The notes: generated by a model from the letters alone, not told the origin. A stretch of 64,000 nt of DNA from Clostridia bacterium (GCA_003246295.1 QKAS01000034.1:1-64000), one strand, 5' to 3'; shown: positions 45,293 through 55,529, numbered from the stretch's first letter. Translations and numbers: made by a program.

Positions 45293-47083
45293 ATGGCAAT
45301 TAGAGAATTAGAATATCCTTTTGACAGCGATATGGTTCTGAAAAAGGCTAAGAAACTGAAAAAGATATTATTAGAAGAACAAACACCATTTATTGAGAAG
45401 AGAATTGCAGTACTCGGTGGCAGTACCACACATGAGTTGATCAGGATACTGGAACTCTTTTTATTACAGAATGGAATCAGACCAAAGTTCTATGAATCTG
45501 AATATGCACAATACTGGCAGGATGCAATGTTTCCGAATGAGGAGCTGGAAGCGTTTGCACCAGAGCTGATTTATATTCATACAACGAACAGGAATATTAA
45601 GAAATACCCTACGCCCGGAGATTCCAATGAAAGTACAGAGGAATTGTTGAAAGAAGTAGATTCACATTTTTCTGCTATGTGGGATAGGTTATTTGAAGTG
45701 TATCATTGCCCTATTATACAGAACAATATGGAATTTCCGGACTTTAGACTGTTTGGAAATCAAGATGGCGTCTTTACACAGGGCAGAGTTCATTTTATTC
45801 AGGAAATAAATCGTCTGTTTGCGTCTTATGCGTCAAAACATCATCATTTTTTTATCAATGACATTCAATATCAATCGGCAGTATTTGGACTGGAAAAGTG
45901 GTCAGATCCTTTTTATTGGCATATGTACAAATACGCAGTAGCCCTTCCGGCTATTCCTACACTTGCGCATAATATAGCCAATATCATCAAATCTATCTTT
46001 GGTAAAAATAAGAAGGCACTGGTACTTGATCTTGATCATACACTCTGGGGTGGTGTTGTCGGAGATGATGGCGTGGAAGGACTTGAAATCGGTCAGGAGA
46101 CTTCCATGGGCCAAGTATATAGTGAGTTCCAAGGTTATATAAAAGAACACAAGAACCTGGGAATCATGTTAAATATCAGTTCAAAAAATGAGGAAGAGAA
46201 TGCAATTGCAGGACTGAATCATCCGGATGGTATATTAAAACCATCAGATTTTATAGTGATCAAAGCCAATTGGGAGCCAAAATGTGATAATATTAAAATC
46301 ATCGCGCAGGAACTTAATATTCTTCCGGAAAGTCTCGTGTTTATTGATGACAATCCAGCTGAGAGAGAAATCGTCAGACAGTTCTTACCACAGGTAGCAG
46401 TTCCGGAAGTAACAAAACCTGAAGAATACATTCGCATCCTTGACAGGACAGGATATTTTGAAGTGACGACACTTTCAGAAGACGATAGAAAAAGAAATAG
46501 TATGTATCAGGCAAATCTTCAACGTAAAAGTGAAGAGAATAGTTTTTCTGACTATAAAGAATATCTGCGTTCACTGACAATGAATGCAACAATCAAAAAG
46601 TTTGATTCCATCTATCTCTCCAGAATCACCCAGCTGACGAACAAAAGCAATCAATTCAATCTTACGACAAAGCGATATACACAAAGCGAAATTGAACAAT
46701 TATCTCTGGATCAGGAGTATCTGACGCTATATGGTAAGCTCGAAGATCGTTTTGGTGATAATGGAGTTGTTTCCATCATTGTAGGAAAACAAGAGAATGC
46801 TATTCTACACATTCAGTTGTGGTTGATGAGCTGCAGAGTTTTAAAGAGAGATATGGAATTTGCCATGATGGATACGTTGGTTCATCGATGTGCTGACAGA
46901 GGAATCCACGAAGTAAAAGGATATTATTATCCGACATCAAAAAATTCTATGGTAAAAGATTTTTATGCGCGCATGGGCTTTACAAAAGAGAATGAAGATG
47001 AAAATGGCAATACAATATGGTATTATAAGGTAGATCAAACATACCAGAATCAAAATCATGTAATAAAGGTGGATGAAGAATGA
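45293..47083 (+). CDS. FkbH-like HAD-IIIC enzyme (loads a three-carbon hydroxyacyl unit onto ACP)
   Basis: The 596-residue protein has three parts. Residues 1-230 form an SGNH-like domain (LGGSTTHEL at 41-49). A HAD domain follows with the catalytic DLDHT at 246-250 and FIDDNPAER at 350-358. The C-terminus is GNAT-like with the family's LTNKSNQFNLTTKRY at 448-462 and WLMSCRVLKRDME at 510-522. FkbH proteins take a glycerate unit from 1,3-bisphosphoglycerate and load it on an acyl carrier protein; the ACP gene is next. GGAGG precedes the ATG. Here the acyl unit probably goes to a glycan through the MBOAT encoded after the ACP. Confidence 0.88.
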   Translation: MAIRELEYPFDSDMVLKKAKKLKKILLEEQTPFIEKRIAVLGGSTTHELIRILELFLLQNGIRPKFYESEYAQYWQDAMFPNEELEAFAPELIYIHTTNRNIKKYPTPGDSNESTEELLKEVDSHFSAMWDRLFEVYHCPIIQNNMEFPDFRLFGNQDGVFTQGRVHFIQEINRLFASYASKHHHFFINDIQYQSAVFGLEKWSDPFYWHMYKYAVALPAIPTLAHNIANIIKSIFGKNKKALVLDLDHTLWGGVVGDDGVEGLEIGQETSMGQVYSEFQGYIKEHKNLGIMLNISSKNEEENAIAGLNHPDGILKPSDFIVIKANWEPKCDNIKIIAQELNILPESLVFIDDNPAEREIVRQFLPQVAVPEVTKPEEYIRILDRTGYFEVTTLSEDDRKRNSMYQANLQRKSEENSFSDYKEYLRSLTMNATIKKFDSIYLSRITQLTNKSNQFNLTTKRYTQSEIEQLSLDQEYLTLYGKLEDRFGDNGVVSIIVGKQENAILHIQLWLMSCRVLKRDMEFAMMDTLVHRCADRGIHEVKGYYYPTSKNSMVKDFYARMGFTKENEDENGNTIWYYKVDQTYQNQNHVIKVDEE

Positions 47084-47328
47084 ACAGAGAAGAAGTGTTT
47101 GAAAAACTGAATACAGTTTTTTGTGATGTATTTGATGATGAAGAGATAGAAGTGAGTGAGACAACAACAGCTGATGATATTGAAGATTGGGATTCTCTTG
47201 AGCATATTAATCTGATGGCGGCAGTAGAAAAAGAGTTCGCGATCAAGTTCACGATGGGGCAGATCGTCAGTATGAAGAATGTTGGAGAGATGGTTACACT
47301 GATACTCTCTAAACTGAATCAGGAGTAA
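47080..47328 (+). CDS. Acyl carrier protein
   Basis: The 82-residue acidic protein has the phosphopantetheine attachment site DWDSLEHINL with Ser39. Length and charge fit a stand-alone ACP of the type that works with FkbH enzymes or D-alanyl carrier DltC. It overlaps the FkbH gene by four bases and the MBOAT gene by one, so the three are made together. It would carry the acyl unit from FkbH to the membrane acyltransferase. Confidence 0.92.
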   Translation: MNREEVFEKLNTVFCDVFDDEEIEVSETTTADDIEDWDSLEHINLMAAVEKEFAIKFTMGQIVSMKNVGEMVTLILSKLNQE

Positions 47329-48800
47329 TGGCAATGAGCATAACATCCTTTGCATTTATATGCCTTTATACAGGATTGTTAATACTATATTATCTGATAC
47401 CAAAAAAAATGCAGTGGGGGTTATTACTGGCAGCCAGTTTAGGCTTTTTCCTTTTGTCGGGGGAAATCTGGCTGGTAATTTACCCTCTGGTTTCATTGTT
47501 AGCAGTTTACGGGGGCGCATTATACATTCACAGAGCGGATAAAGATCGTAACAAGAAGATTATCCTTGCATCTGTTATTGTATTCTGCGTTTTTCTGTTG
47601 TGCATTTTAAAGTATTTTCATCTTGGACTTCTGGCACCACTTGGAATTTCATTTTATACGCTCACGTTACTGGGATATCTGATTGATGTTTTTTATGAAA
47701 TTACGCCGCCTGAAAAAAATATATTCAGACTTGGCTTATTCGGATACTATTTTCCAACATTATTATCAGGACCACTTCTTCGCTATAATGACATCAAAGA
47801 GGAACTTTATGCACGACACCCACTGGACTATAAAAAGATTACCTACGGTATTCAAAGGATACTCTGGGGCTTCTTTAAAAAGCTTGTCATTTCGGAAAGG
47901 CTTGCACTTGTTGTCAATACTGTATACGACAATCCGGAAGCGTATTCTGGATCTGTCATCATCTTTGCCGGTATTTGCTTTACCTTACAATTATATACTG
48001 ATTTTTCAGGCTATATGGATATCGTGATTGGTATCTCAGAAACATTTGGAATTACTATGCCGGAAAATTTCAAGGCACCTTTCTTTGCAAGAAATATTCA
48101 GGAATATTGGAGAAGATGGCATATTACACTTGGAACATGGCTGAGAAATTATTTGTTTTATCCTCTGCTTCGCACGAAAATATTTACGGAAATGCCCAAA
48201 AAGCTTAAAAGTAGATTAGGTAAAAAGAGAGCAAAACAGGTTACCGTATTTACAGCTATGCTCATTTTATGGTTTACAATTGGTTATTGGCATGGAGGCG
48301 TCGCAAAATATATTATTGGCTCAGGTATTCTTCATTGGTTCTATATTGTAACAGGAGAGTTATTAGAACCAGTCTGGCAGAAGTTACGGTCTTTGTTTCA
48401 TATCCGTGAAACAGGAAAAGGCTTTATTTTGTTCCAGAGAGTCAGAACCTTTTTGCTTGTCACGATTGGTTTAATTTTGTTTCGTGCTGAGAATTTGGAA
48501 ACGGGAGCAAGGATGCTGCTAAGAATCATTACAGATTGGGATTTTGTCTCTGTTTTCAATGGTACCTTACTGCAATTGGGATTGGATTACATAGAAATCA
48601 CAATTGCAATCGTGTCACTCATTATGTTACTGATTGTCTCGACGTATCAGGAGGGGCATGGTTCTGTCAGAGATTATATTGCTGCAAAAAAATTACCATT
48701 CAGATGGATGATCTATTATGCGCTGTTATTCTATGTCATTTTATTAGGACAGTATGGACCTGGATACAGTGCTGCGGAATTTATATACCAAGGTTTTTGA
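47328..48800 (+). CDS. MBOAT-family O-acyltransferase (DltB/AlgI-like)
   Basis: The 490-residue protein has about ten membrane segments and the MBOAT core: YTDFSGYMDI near 223-232, YWRRWHITLGTW near 261-272 with His265, and the catalytic His322 in WHGG. DltB takes D-alanine from DltC; AlgI takes acetyl. Here the donor is most likely the ACP encoded directly upstream. The acyl group would pass through the membrane to the SGNH protein encoded next. The ATG overlaps the ACP stop by one base, with AGGAG upstream; a second ATG at 47334 is possible. Confidence 0.9.
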   Translation: MAMSITSFAFICLYTGLLILYYLIPKKMQWGLLLAASLGFFLLSGEIWLVIYPLVSLLAVYGGALYIHRADKDRNKKIILASVIVFCVFLLCILKYFHLGLLAPLGISFYTLTLLGYLIDVFYEITPPEKNIFRLGLFGYYFPTLLSGPLLRYNDIKEELYARHPLDYKKITYGIQRILWGFFKKLVISERLALVVNTVYDNPEAYSGSVIIFAGICFTLQLYTDFSGYMDIVIGISETFGITMPENFKAPFFARNIQEYWRRWHITLGTWLRNYLFYPLLRTKIFTEMPKKLKSRLGKKRAKQVTVFTAMLILWFTIGYWHGGVAKYIIGSGILHWFYIVTGELLEPVWQKLRSLFHIRETGKGFILFQRVRTFLLVTIGLILFRAENLETGARMLLRIITDWDFVSVFNGTLLQLGLDYIEITIAIVSLIMLLIVSTYQEGHGSVRDYIAAKKLPFRWMIYYALLFYVILLGQYGPGYSAAEFIYQGF

Positions 48801-48809
48801 GGATGAAAA

Positions 48810-49895
48810 ATGAATAAAAAACAAACATTAAAGATCGTACTATTTGCCGCAATTTTCTTATTTGTATTGCAGAGTCTGACCTATATTATTCGTACAAATG
48901 GAGATGTCAAAGATCGCTTTGTTGGGTTCTATGCGGAAAAAGAAAATTCTATTGATGTGATTATGATTGGGTCGAGCCCAGTCTATCCTTGCTTTTCAGG
49001 ACCTCAGATTTGGGGAGAATATGGAATTACCTGTTATCCGCTATCTTCAAATGTTCAGCGGCCACAAGCGGCACTTGGTCTTGTGAGAGAAGCACAGAAG
49101 ACACAGTCTCCAAATTTGTATGTGTTTGAAATAAAGCAATTTGCTTCAGATTTCAATGAAGATTCTGACAGTATGGCATACACAAGAGGTGTTACAGACA
49201 ATCTGAAATACTCTTGGAACAGAGTCCTTACCATAAATGATATGGTGTCAGATGTCTCTGACAGATATACATTTTATTTTGATATATTCAAGTATCATTC
49301 CAACTGGAAAACGATGGTGCTGCCAAGTCAGATCAGATGTTTTCGATATGAATACCCTGATCCATGGAAAGGATTTGTACAAAAGGCAGGAATCCACCCG
49401 GCAGAATATGTAGACTATTCGGCCATTGAAGAGCAGATACCCATTCCAGACTATAATGAAAACAGTTTAAAAGAACTATTAGCTTATTTAAAAGAACATA
49501 ACTTGAATGCACTTTTTGTACTTGCACCCTATCAACTCGAATCTGATGTCAAACAGAAAAATTTTAATTATATGGAATCTATGATTTCAGAAGCAGGATA
49601 CGAGTTTTTAAATTTAAATGAACATCTTATGGAAATGGATTTTAAATTTGATGAAGATTTTTATGACAAAGGGGTTCATACCAATGCGATAGGATCACAA
49701 AAATGCTCAACATTTCTTGCAGAATATATCTTAGAGAGGTATCCAATCCAAGATAAGCGAGGAGACCAAGCTTATCAATCATGGGATCAGGCTTATGAAA
49801 AGTGGCTTTTGGGATACAAAGAATCAGAACAGCAGATCAAAGATGCGATTCGCAATCAGGATTACACCGAAGTTCAGGAAGAGGATGAGGAATAA
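48810..49895 (+). CDS. Membrane-anchored SGNH-like protein (DltD/AlgJ-like partner of the MBOAT)
   Basis: The 361-residue protein has one N-terminal anchor (about 8-26) and an outer domain with a likely nucleophile Ser55 or Ser56 in IMIGSSPVYP and a DxxxH pair at Asp286 and His290 in YDKGVHTNAIG. DltD and AlgJ have the same layout and complete the transfer of the acyl group to teichoic acid or alginate. Its C-terminus is a charged tail rich in Glu and Asp. It follows the MBOAT gene by nine bases. Confidence 0.83.
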   Translation: MNKKQTLKIVLFAAIFLFVLQSLTYIIRTNGDVKDRFVGFYAEKENSIDVIMIGSSPVYPCFSGPQIWGEYGITCYPLSSNVQRPQAALGLVREAQKTQSPNLYVFEIKQFASDFNEDSDSMAYTRGVTDNLKYSWNRVLTINDMVSDVSDRYTFYFDIFKYHSNWKTMVLPSQIRCFRYEYPDPWKGFVQKAGIHPAEYVDYSAIEEQIPIPDYNENSLKELLAYLKEHNLNALFVLAPYQLESDVKQKNFNYMESMISEAGYEFLNLNEHLMEMDFKFDEDFYDKGVHTNAIGSQKCSTFLAEYILERYPIQDKRGDQAYQSWDQAYEKWLLGYKESEQQIKDAIRNQDYTEVQEEDEE

Positions 49896-49897
49896 CA

Positions 49898-51793
49898 ATG
49901 TGTGGAATAGCGGGATTTTGCAATGGGAAGGATCGATGGCAGGAAACAATTGAACAGATGAATCAGAGCATGTTCCATAGAGGCCCGGACGCAGGAGGAT
50001 TTTACTGCAATGAGGAACAGACAGTTGTGTTTGGACACCGAAGACTGTCTATTGTTGATCTGAGTCCAAATGGTGCACAACCTATGACATCACATAGCGG
50101 CAATCTGGTCATGGTGTTCAATGGCGAAATCTATAATTATAAAACGATAGCAGACAAATTGAAACAGGATGGATATGTAAAAACATTTCGCGGTTCCTCT
50201 GATACAGAAGTTCTCTTGGAGGCCATGGAGGCATATGGGATTCAAGAGACCATTGCCATGTCCAAAGGAATGTTTGCGATTGCCGTTTATAATAAAAGAA
50301 CCCGAGAAATCAATCTGATCCGCGACAGAATCGGAGAAAAGCCATTACATTATGGTATGGTCAATGGAAGTTTTGTATTTGCTTCGGACTTAAAATCGAT
50401 TTCTGCAATGCATAATTTTTCTAATGCTATGAATCAGGAGGTATTAAGTCTCTATTTTGTGCATGGATATATTCCGGCACCTTATACCATATATCAGGAC
50501 ATTTTCAAACTGGAAGCCGGAACGATTTTAACAATTCAGAGTCCTTATCAAGAATATAAGCTATCTACCTACTGGTCTGTCATGGAAGCTGCCAGAAAAG
50601 GACAGGAGAATCTGTTCCAAGGAAGTTTTCAGGAGGCGTCCTGTGAGCTTGAAAGGTTGCTTAAAATATCAATCAGTGGACAGATGGAGGCAGATGTACC
50701 GGTAGGTGCATTCTTATCCGCAGGAATTGATAGTTCGACGATTGTTGCACTCATGCAATCTTTGAATCAGAATAAAGTCAGAACGTTTACGATTGGTATG
50801 CAAGAAGAAGGCTATAACGAAGCAATCATCGCAAAGGAAATCGCAAAACATTTAGGAACACAGCATACAGAATTATATATTTCAGAAGGAGATGCCAAGC
50901 AGGTCATCCCAAAACTTGCTGATATTTTTGCGGAACCATTTGCAGATTCTTCACAGATTCCGACCTATCTTGTTAGCAAAATGACCAGAGAGCATGTGAC
51001 AGTGTCCCTGAGTGGGGATGGAGGAGATGAATTGTTCTGTGGTTACGGAACCTATGAATCTATCAGCACCCTTTGGAATAAAATGAAAAAAGTACCTTAT
51101 CCTGTAAGAAAATTATGCAGTGAGATCGTCCTTCACACCCCATTAAAAAATGACAGGAATACCTGTGTAAGAGGTACTTTGTTGGGTGCGAAAGGACCTG
51201 AAGATCTTTATGAGATTTCAAATCAGGAAGAACCACTTGCAAAACAGATTGCAAAAAATAAAACACAAGTTCCTTATAAATATAACACCTATCCAAATGG
51301 ATATCTAAAAGAAGCGAATCATAACATTATGTTGATGGATATGCTGATGTATCACCCGGATGATATCTTGGTCAAAGTTGACAGAAGTGCAATGGCAGTT
51401 TCTCTTGAAACACGTGTTCCAATGTTGGATCAGGATGTTGTTGAATTTGCATGGAGTCTGCCTCTATCTTACAAAAAAGAGGGGGCGGTCAGAAAACGAG
51501 TCTTGAGAGATATTTTATATCGCTATGTACCGAAGGAAATGATGGAAAGACCAAAAACCGGATTTTCTATACCCATTGAAAAATGGTTAAGGGAACCCGA
51601 GCTTAAAGCATGGGCCGAAATGCTGCTTGATAAAGAAATGATAAAGAAACAGGGAATATTAGATGCAGAGATTGTATGGGGCATCTGGAAAGATTTTATT
51701 GAAAAAGGAATCTGGAGAGTACAGATCTGGTATCTACTTATGTTCCAGGAATGGCTCATGACAATCCCAGAACGAAAAACGCTTTTATCATAA
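49898..51793 (+). CDS. asnB: Asparagine synthase-like glutamine amidotransferase (2)
   Basis: The 631-residue protein has Cys2 (MCGIAGF) and the PP-loop as SAGIDSS at 274-280, with Ala where the first copy has Gly. The first copy has Gly-Gly-Tyr, this one Ala-Gly-Ile, so the two paralogues have drifted apart in the ATP site surroundings. Sugar-uronate amidation is the likely role. The gene starts two bases after the SGNH stop. Together the two asnB-like genes bracket the acyl cassette. Confidence 0.88.
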   Translation: MCGIAGFCNGKDRWQETIEQMNQSMFHRGPDAGGFYCNEEQTVVFGHRRLSIVDLSPNGAQPMTSHSGNLVMVFNGEIYNYKTIADKLKQDGYVKTFRGSSDTEVLLEAMEAYGIQETIAMSKGMFAIAVYNKRTREINLIRDRIGEKPLHYGMVNGSFVFASDLKSISAMHNFSNAMNQEVLSLYFVHGYIPAPYTIYQDIFKLEAGTILTIQSPYQEYKLSTYWSVMEAARKGQENLFQGSFQEASCELERLLKISISGQMEADVPVGAFLSAGIDSSTIVALMQSLNQNKVRTFTIGMQEEGYNEAIIAKEIAKHLGTQHTELYISEGDAKQVIPKLADIFAEPFADSSQIPTYLVSKMTREHVTVSLSGDGGDELFCGYGTYESISTLWNKMKKVPYPVRKLCSEIVLHTPLKNDRNTCVRGTLLGAKGPEDLYEISNQEEPLAKQIAKNKTQVPYKYNTYPNGYLKEANHNIMLMDMLMYHPDDILVKVDRSAMAVSLETRVPMLDQDVVEFAWSLPLSYKKEGAVRKRVLRDILYRYVPKEMMERPKTGFSIPIEKWLREPELKAWAEMLLDKEMIKKQGILDAEIVWGIWKDFIEKGIWRVQIWYLLMFQEWLMTIPERKTLLS

Positions 51794-51804
51794 GGAAAAG
51801 AAAA

Positions 51805-53697
51805 ATGAGAAACGAAATGGATAAACCACTGCTTTCCGTGATTGTTGCTATTTATAACATTGAGAATTATATCGAGAAATGTATTTGTTCTATCATAGAG
51901 CAGAGTTATCAGAATCTTGAAATTCTTTTGATTGATGATGGCTCAACGGATCAGAGTGGTCATATCGCCGACCGCTACGCAGAGATGGATCATAGAATTA
52001 AAGTGATTCATAAGGCCAACGGTGGTCTATCTGATGCCAGAAATGCAGGAATCGATGTTTGTACGGGGGAGTATATTGCCTTTGTTGATGGGGATGACTG
52101 GATAGACAAGGATATGTATTCCCATATGCTTACGGCAATTATAAAGGAAGATGCCGATATGGGAATCTGCAGATATCGTCAGATATACAGAGACAACATT
52201 GTAGATGAATCTACAGGAATGATTCGATCTATGGAAGGGCGTCAGGCACTTACCTGCTTTATCAAAGAGGAAGATGACATTCAGATTCAGAATGCAGCTT
52301 GGAACAAGGTCTATAAAAGAGTACTTTTGGGGGAACAAAGATTTCCTGTTGGTAAATGGTATGAGGATATTGTATATACCACGATTCTGCTTAGCAAAGT
52401 ACAAAGATGTGTCTACCTTGATTCGGCATATTATAATTATGTGCTTGAAAGAGAAGGCAGCATTATGTCGAAAGGATTTTCGGAAAAAATTCTTTCGGAT
52501 CAAATCCCGGCATATCTTGAAAAAGGTGAATTTTTAAGAGACATTGGAGAAGAGGAACTGGCCGCAATTCATGAGTATTTCTTTTTAAAGAGGCTGCTGA
52601 TTTATTATTCCATGCTGTCGCATACAGAAAATAAAAGCAAAAAAAATTTTTGTCATGAGATTCGTCAGGTCATTCAGTCAAGAAAACCATATATTTCTTC
52701 TTCCTTTCAATGGGAAGGAGCAAATCGAAACGAGAAGTATAAACTGAAACTGTTTCTCATTTCTCCAATCCTATATAAATTGTTTATGAGGATCAATGAA
52801 ACCTTGATTCTTCCGTATAAGATGGCAAAGCACGATACTAATAAAATCATAATTCAACTTTCGGGTGGACTTGGAAACCAGATGTTTCAATATGCACTCT
52901 TTTTACAACTTCGTAAAATGGGTAGAACTGTTTTGATAGATGACAAAACCGGATATCAGGATCAAACAGAGAGACAGGTACAATTATCTGTGTTCCCAAT
53001 TCATTATCCAACACCGACAAGACAAGAGTTGATTAAGATGACGGATTCTTCTATGACATTGCCAAGCAGAGTACGCCGTAAGATTACTGGGAGAAAGACA
53101 AAAGCTTATCAGGAAAAGCAGTTTAACTTTGACTCTTACGTATTTCAGACAGAATATGCATATTTGGTTGGCTGCTGGCAGTCGGAAAAATATTTTCCTA
53201 ATGTGAAAGAGGAACTTCTTGAGAAATTTCAATTAACAGATGATAACATAAATAAAGAAAATCAGGATATAAAAGAGCAGATTCATGCCTGTTGTTCTGT
53301 CAGTATGCATATCAGACGTGGTGATTATCTTGAAGAGGAACATGCCGGATTATATGGCGGAATCTGTACCCCAGAGTACTATCAGAGAGCAATTCAATAT
53401 ATGAATGAACATTTAGACAGCCCTGTCTATTTTATTTTCAGCAATGATCCGAGCTGGGCGCAGGAGAACTTCAACGGTGAGAATATGATCATTGTAGGAA
53501 TCAATAATGAGGAACAGGGGTATCTTGATTTGATGCTGATGAGTGAATGCAAGCATAATATATTGGCGAACAGCAGTTTTAGCTGGTGGGGAGCCTGGTT
53601 GAATAAAAACCCTGATAAGATAGTATTAGTGCCACAAAAATGGCTTAATGGGCGAGATTGTGCGGATATCTATACAGACCGTATGCTTGCAATATGA
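51805..53697 (+). CDS. Fused glycosyltransferase: GT2 domain plus GT11 (alpha-1,2-fucosyltransferase-like) domain
   Basis: The 630-residue protein joins a GT2 enzyme (about 1-340; DD at 44-45, DGDD at 95-98) to a GT11 enzyme (about 347-630; GGLGNQMFQYA at 354-364, HIRRGDY at 502-508, SSFSWWGAW at 590-598). GT11 members use GDP-fucose. Separate genes for closely similar GT2 and GT11 proteins stand next to each other at 57307 and 58376. The ATG at 51805 follows AAGGA at 51792-51796 by eight bases. It could add a sugar and then fucosylate it. Confidence 0.88.
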   Translation: MRNEMDKPLLSVIVAIYNIENYIEKCICSIIEQSYQNLEILLIDDGSTDQSGHIADRYAEMDHRIKVIHKANGGLSDARNAGIDVCTGEYIAFVDGDDWIDKDMYSHMLTAIIKEDADMGICRYRQIYRDNIVDESTGMIRSMEGRQALTCFIKEEDDIQIQNAAWNKVYKRVLLGEQRFPVGKWYEDIVYTTILLSKVQRCVYLDSAYYNYVLEREGSIMSKGFSEKILSDQIPAYLEKGEFLRDIGEEELAAIHEYFFLKRLLIYYSMLSHTENKSKKNFCHEIRQVIQSRKPYISSSFQWEGANRNEKYKLKLFLISPILYKLFMRINETLILPYKMAKHDTNKIIIQLSGGLGNQMFQYALFLQLRKMGRTVLIDDKTGYQDQTERQVQLSVFPIHYPTPTRQELIKMTDSSMTLPSRVRRKITGRKTKAYQEKQFNFDSYVFQTEYAYLVGCWQSEKYFPNVKEELLEKFQLTDDNINKENQDIKEQIHACCSVSMHIRRGDYLEEEHAGLYGGICTPEYYQRAIQYMNEHLDSPVYFIFSNDPSWAQENFNGENMIIVGINNEEQGYLDLMLMSECKHNILANSSFSWWGAWLNKNPDKIVLVPQKWLNGRDCADIYTDRMLAI

Positions 53698-53768
53698 CAG
53701 ATTTTCAAGTAAGATTGAAAAAGAATAATGCATAGAATGGGAATCCTTAGAAGCAGGATGGGTGAAAC

Positions 53769-55520
53769 GTGAATATTACGATCATAAAGAAATTATCATA
53801 TGTTTTAAATAGCAATCAAAAAGCAAAAATATTTGGATTAAGTATCTTGATTTTAATTGGAGGTTTGTTGGAAACGCTCGGTGTATCCATGATTCTTCCA
53901 GTCATAACTGTTATTCTTGATGTGGAACGAATGGAAAAAAATCACTGGGTGCAGCTGATTTTAAAAGGATTACACCTTAAGGATATGAATCAATTCATTG
54001 TACTGCTCTTAATAGCGGTTATCCTTGTCTTTGTGATTAAGAATGTATATCTTCTTATATTATCTTATATTCAGGCTAAATTTGTGAATGGAAGTCAGCA
54101 CAAAGCAGGCAGTTATATGCTTGAAGAGTATTTAAACAGACCCTATGAGTTTTACCTGAATGCAGATATCCCTACGATATTTCGAATACTGGATGGAGAT
54201 ATTCCCAAGGTATTTCAACTTCTGATGCAACTGATCAGACTTGTGACTGAAATTGTGGTTGCAGTCTGTTTATTTGTGTTGCTTCTGATTATTGATTTTA
54301 AAATGACAATGTTTTTAATGTGTATGTTAGTCGTGATGACTTTGATTATTGTTAAAATATTGAAACCAAAGCTAAACGTAATTGGAAAAGAAAATCAGAA
54401 AGTTCAGAGTGTAGCAGGAAGGTGGAGAACCAAAGCTGTTTATGGCATTAAAGATGTTAAAGTTTTAAACAAGGAACATTTTTTTGCAGATTTTTATAAA
54501 CAGCATACATTATATGGGACACAACTTACAGTGAAATACTCTGTCTTAAATAATATTCCTAGAACAATTATTGAAACAGCATGTATTGCAGGTGTTCTGG
54601 CATATCTGGCAATTTGTATCGTATTGGGAGCAGATATTACCTCACTGATGTCCCAGATTACTGCGTTTGCAGTTGCGGCAATCAGACTAATGCCAAGTAT
54701 GAACAGAATCAATACTTATCTCACAGATATTGCATTTTATGAGCCATCTCTTGACTATGTATATGAGCATGTAGATTTTTCAAGATATAAAGCAGAAGGA
54801 GAATATATCCCTGTAGAACCGGTGAATCCGGCCCCCATCGTTATTGATCAGGATATTGAATTGAAAGGAATAGGCTATAGTTATCCTAATACAGACAAAA
54901 AAATTCTTGATCAGGCAGAGATGAGAATTCCTCTTGGTAAGTCAGTAGGTGTTGTTGGACCATCAGGTGCAGGAAAATCAACCGTGATTGATATTATTTT
55001 AGGATTACTACGTCCACAGGAAGGAAATGTTCTTTGTGATAACAGAGACGTTTATGATAATTATCCTTCGTGGCTCAGTCATATTGGCTATATTCCTCAA
55101 GTTATTTATTTATCAGATGATTCCGTGCGTTCCAATATTGCCTTTGGTGTTGCTGAAGAGGAGATTGACGAGGCACGTATCTGGCAAGTTCTAGAAGAAG
55201 CACAGATGGCAGAATTCGTGAGAAAACTTCCTGAGGGTCTTGATACTTCTGTTGGAGACAGGGGAGTGCGTATATCAGGTGGCGAGAGACAGAGACTGGG
55301 CATCGCAAGAGCGCTATATCATAATCCGGAGATCTTAATCTTTGATGAGGCTACCTCAGCACTTGACAATGCTACGGAACAAGCAGTTATGGATGCAATC
55401 CACAGTTTCCATGGGAAAAAGACTATGGTTATCATCGCACACAGACTCAATACCATTGAGCAATGTGATCTGATCTACCGTGTCGAAGACGGGAAAATTA
55501 AAAAACAGGAAAAGAAATAG
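53769..55520 (+). CDS. ABC transporter, fused membrane and ATPase domains; lipid-linked glycan flippase (PglK-like), second copy
   Basis: The 583-residue protein has about six membrane segments in its first 300 residues and a complete ATPase domain: Walker A GPSGAGKS at 397-404, signature ISGGE at 502-506, Walker B IFDEAT at 524-529 and H-loop His558. It aligns by eye over its whole length with the transporter at 4671 (shared YEFYLN, NIGYIP/HIGYIP and LPEGLDT segments). The start is GTG at 53769. Two flippases suggest two glycan products exported separately. Confidence 0.85.
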   Translation: MNITIIKKLSYVLNSNQKAKIFGLSILILIGGLLETLGVSMILPVITVILDVERMEKNHWVQLILKGLHLKDMNQFIVLLLIAVILVFVIKNVYLLILSYIQAKFVNGSQHKAGSYMLEEYLNRPYEFYLNADIPTIFRILDGDIPKVFQLLMQLIRLVTEIVVAVCLFVLLLIIDFKMTMFLMCMLVVMTLIIVKILKPKLNVIGKENQKVQSVAGRWRTKAVYGIKDVKVLNKEHFFADFYKQHTLYGTQLTVKYSVLNNIPRTIIETACIAGVLAYLAICIVLGADITSLMSQITAFAVAAIRLMPSMNRINTYLTDIAFYEPSLDYVYEHVDFSRYKAEGEYIPVEPVNPAPIVIDQDIELKGIGYSYPNTDKKILDQAEMRIPLGKSVGVVGPSGAGKSTVIDIILGLLRPQEGNVLCDNRDVYDNYPSWLSHIGYIPQVIYLSDDSVRSNIAFGVAEEEIDEARIWQVLEEAQMAEFVRKLPEGLDTSVGDRGVRISGGERQRLGIARALYHNPEILIFDEATSALDNATEQAVMDAIHSFHGKKTMVIIAHRLNTIEQCDLIYRVEDGKIKKQEKK

Positions 55521-55529
55521 GGTAAATCT

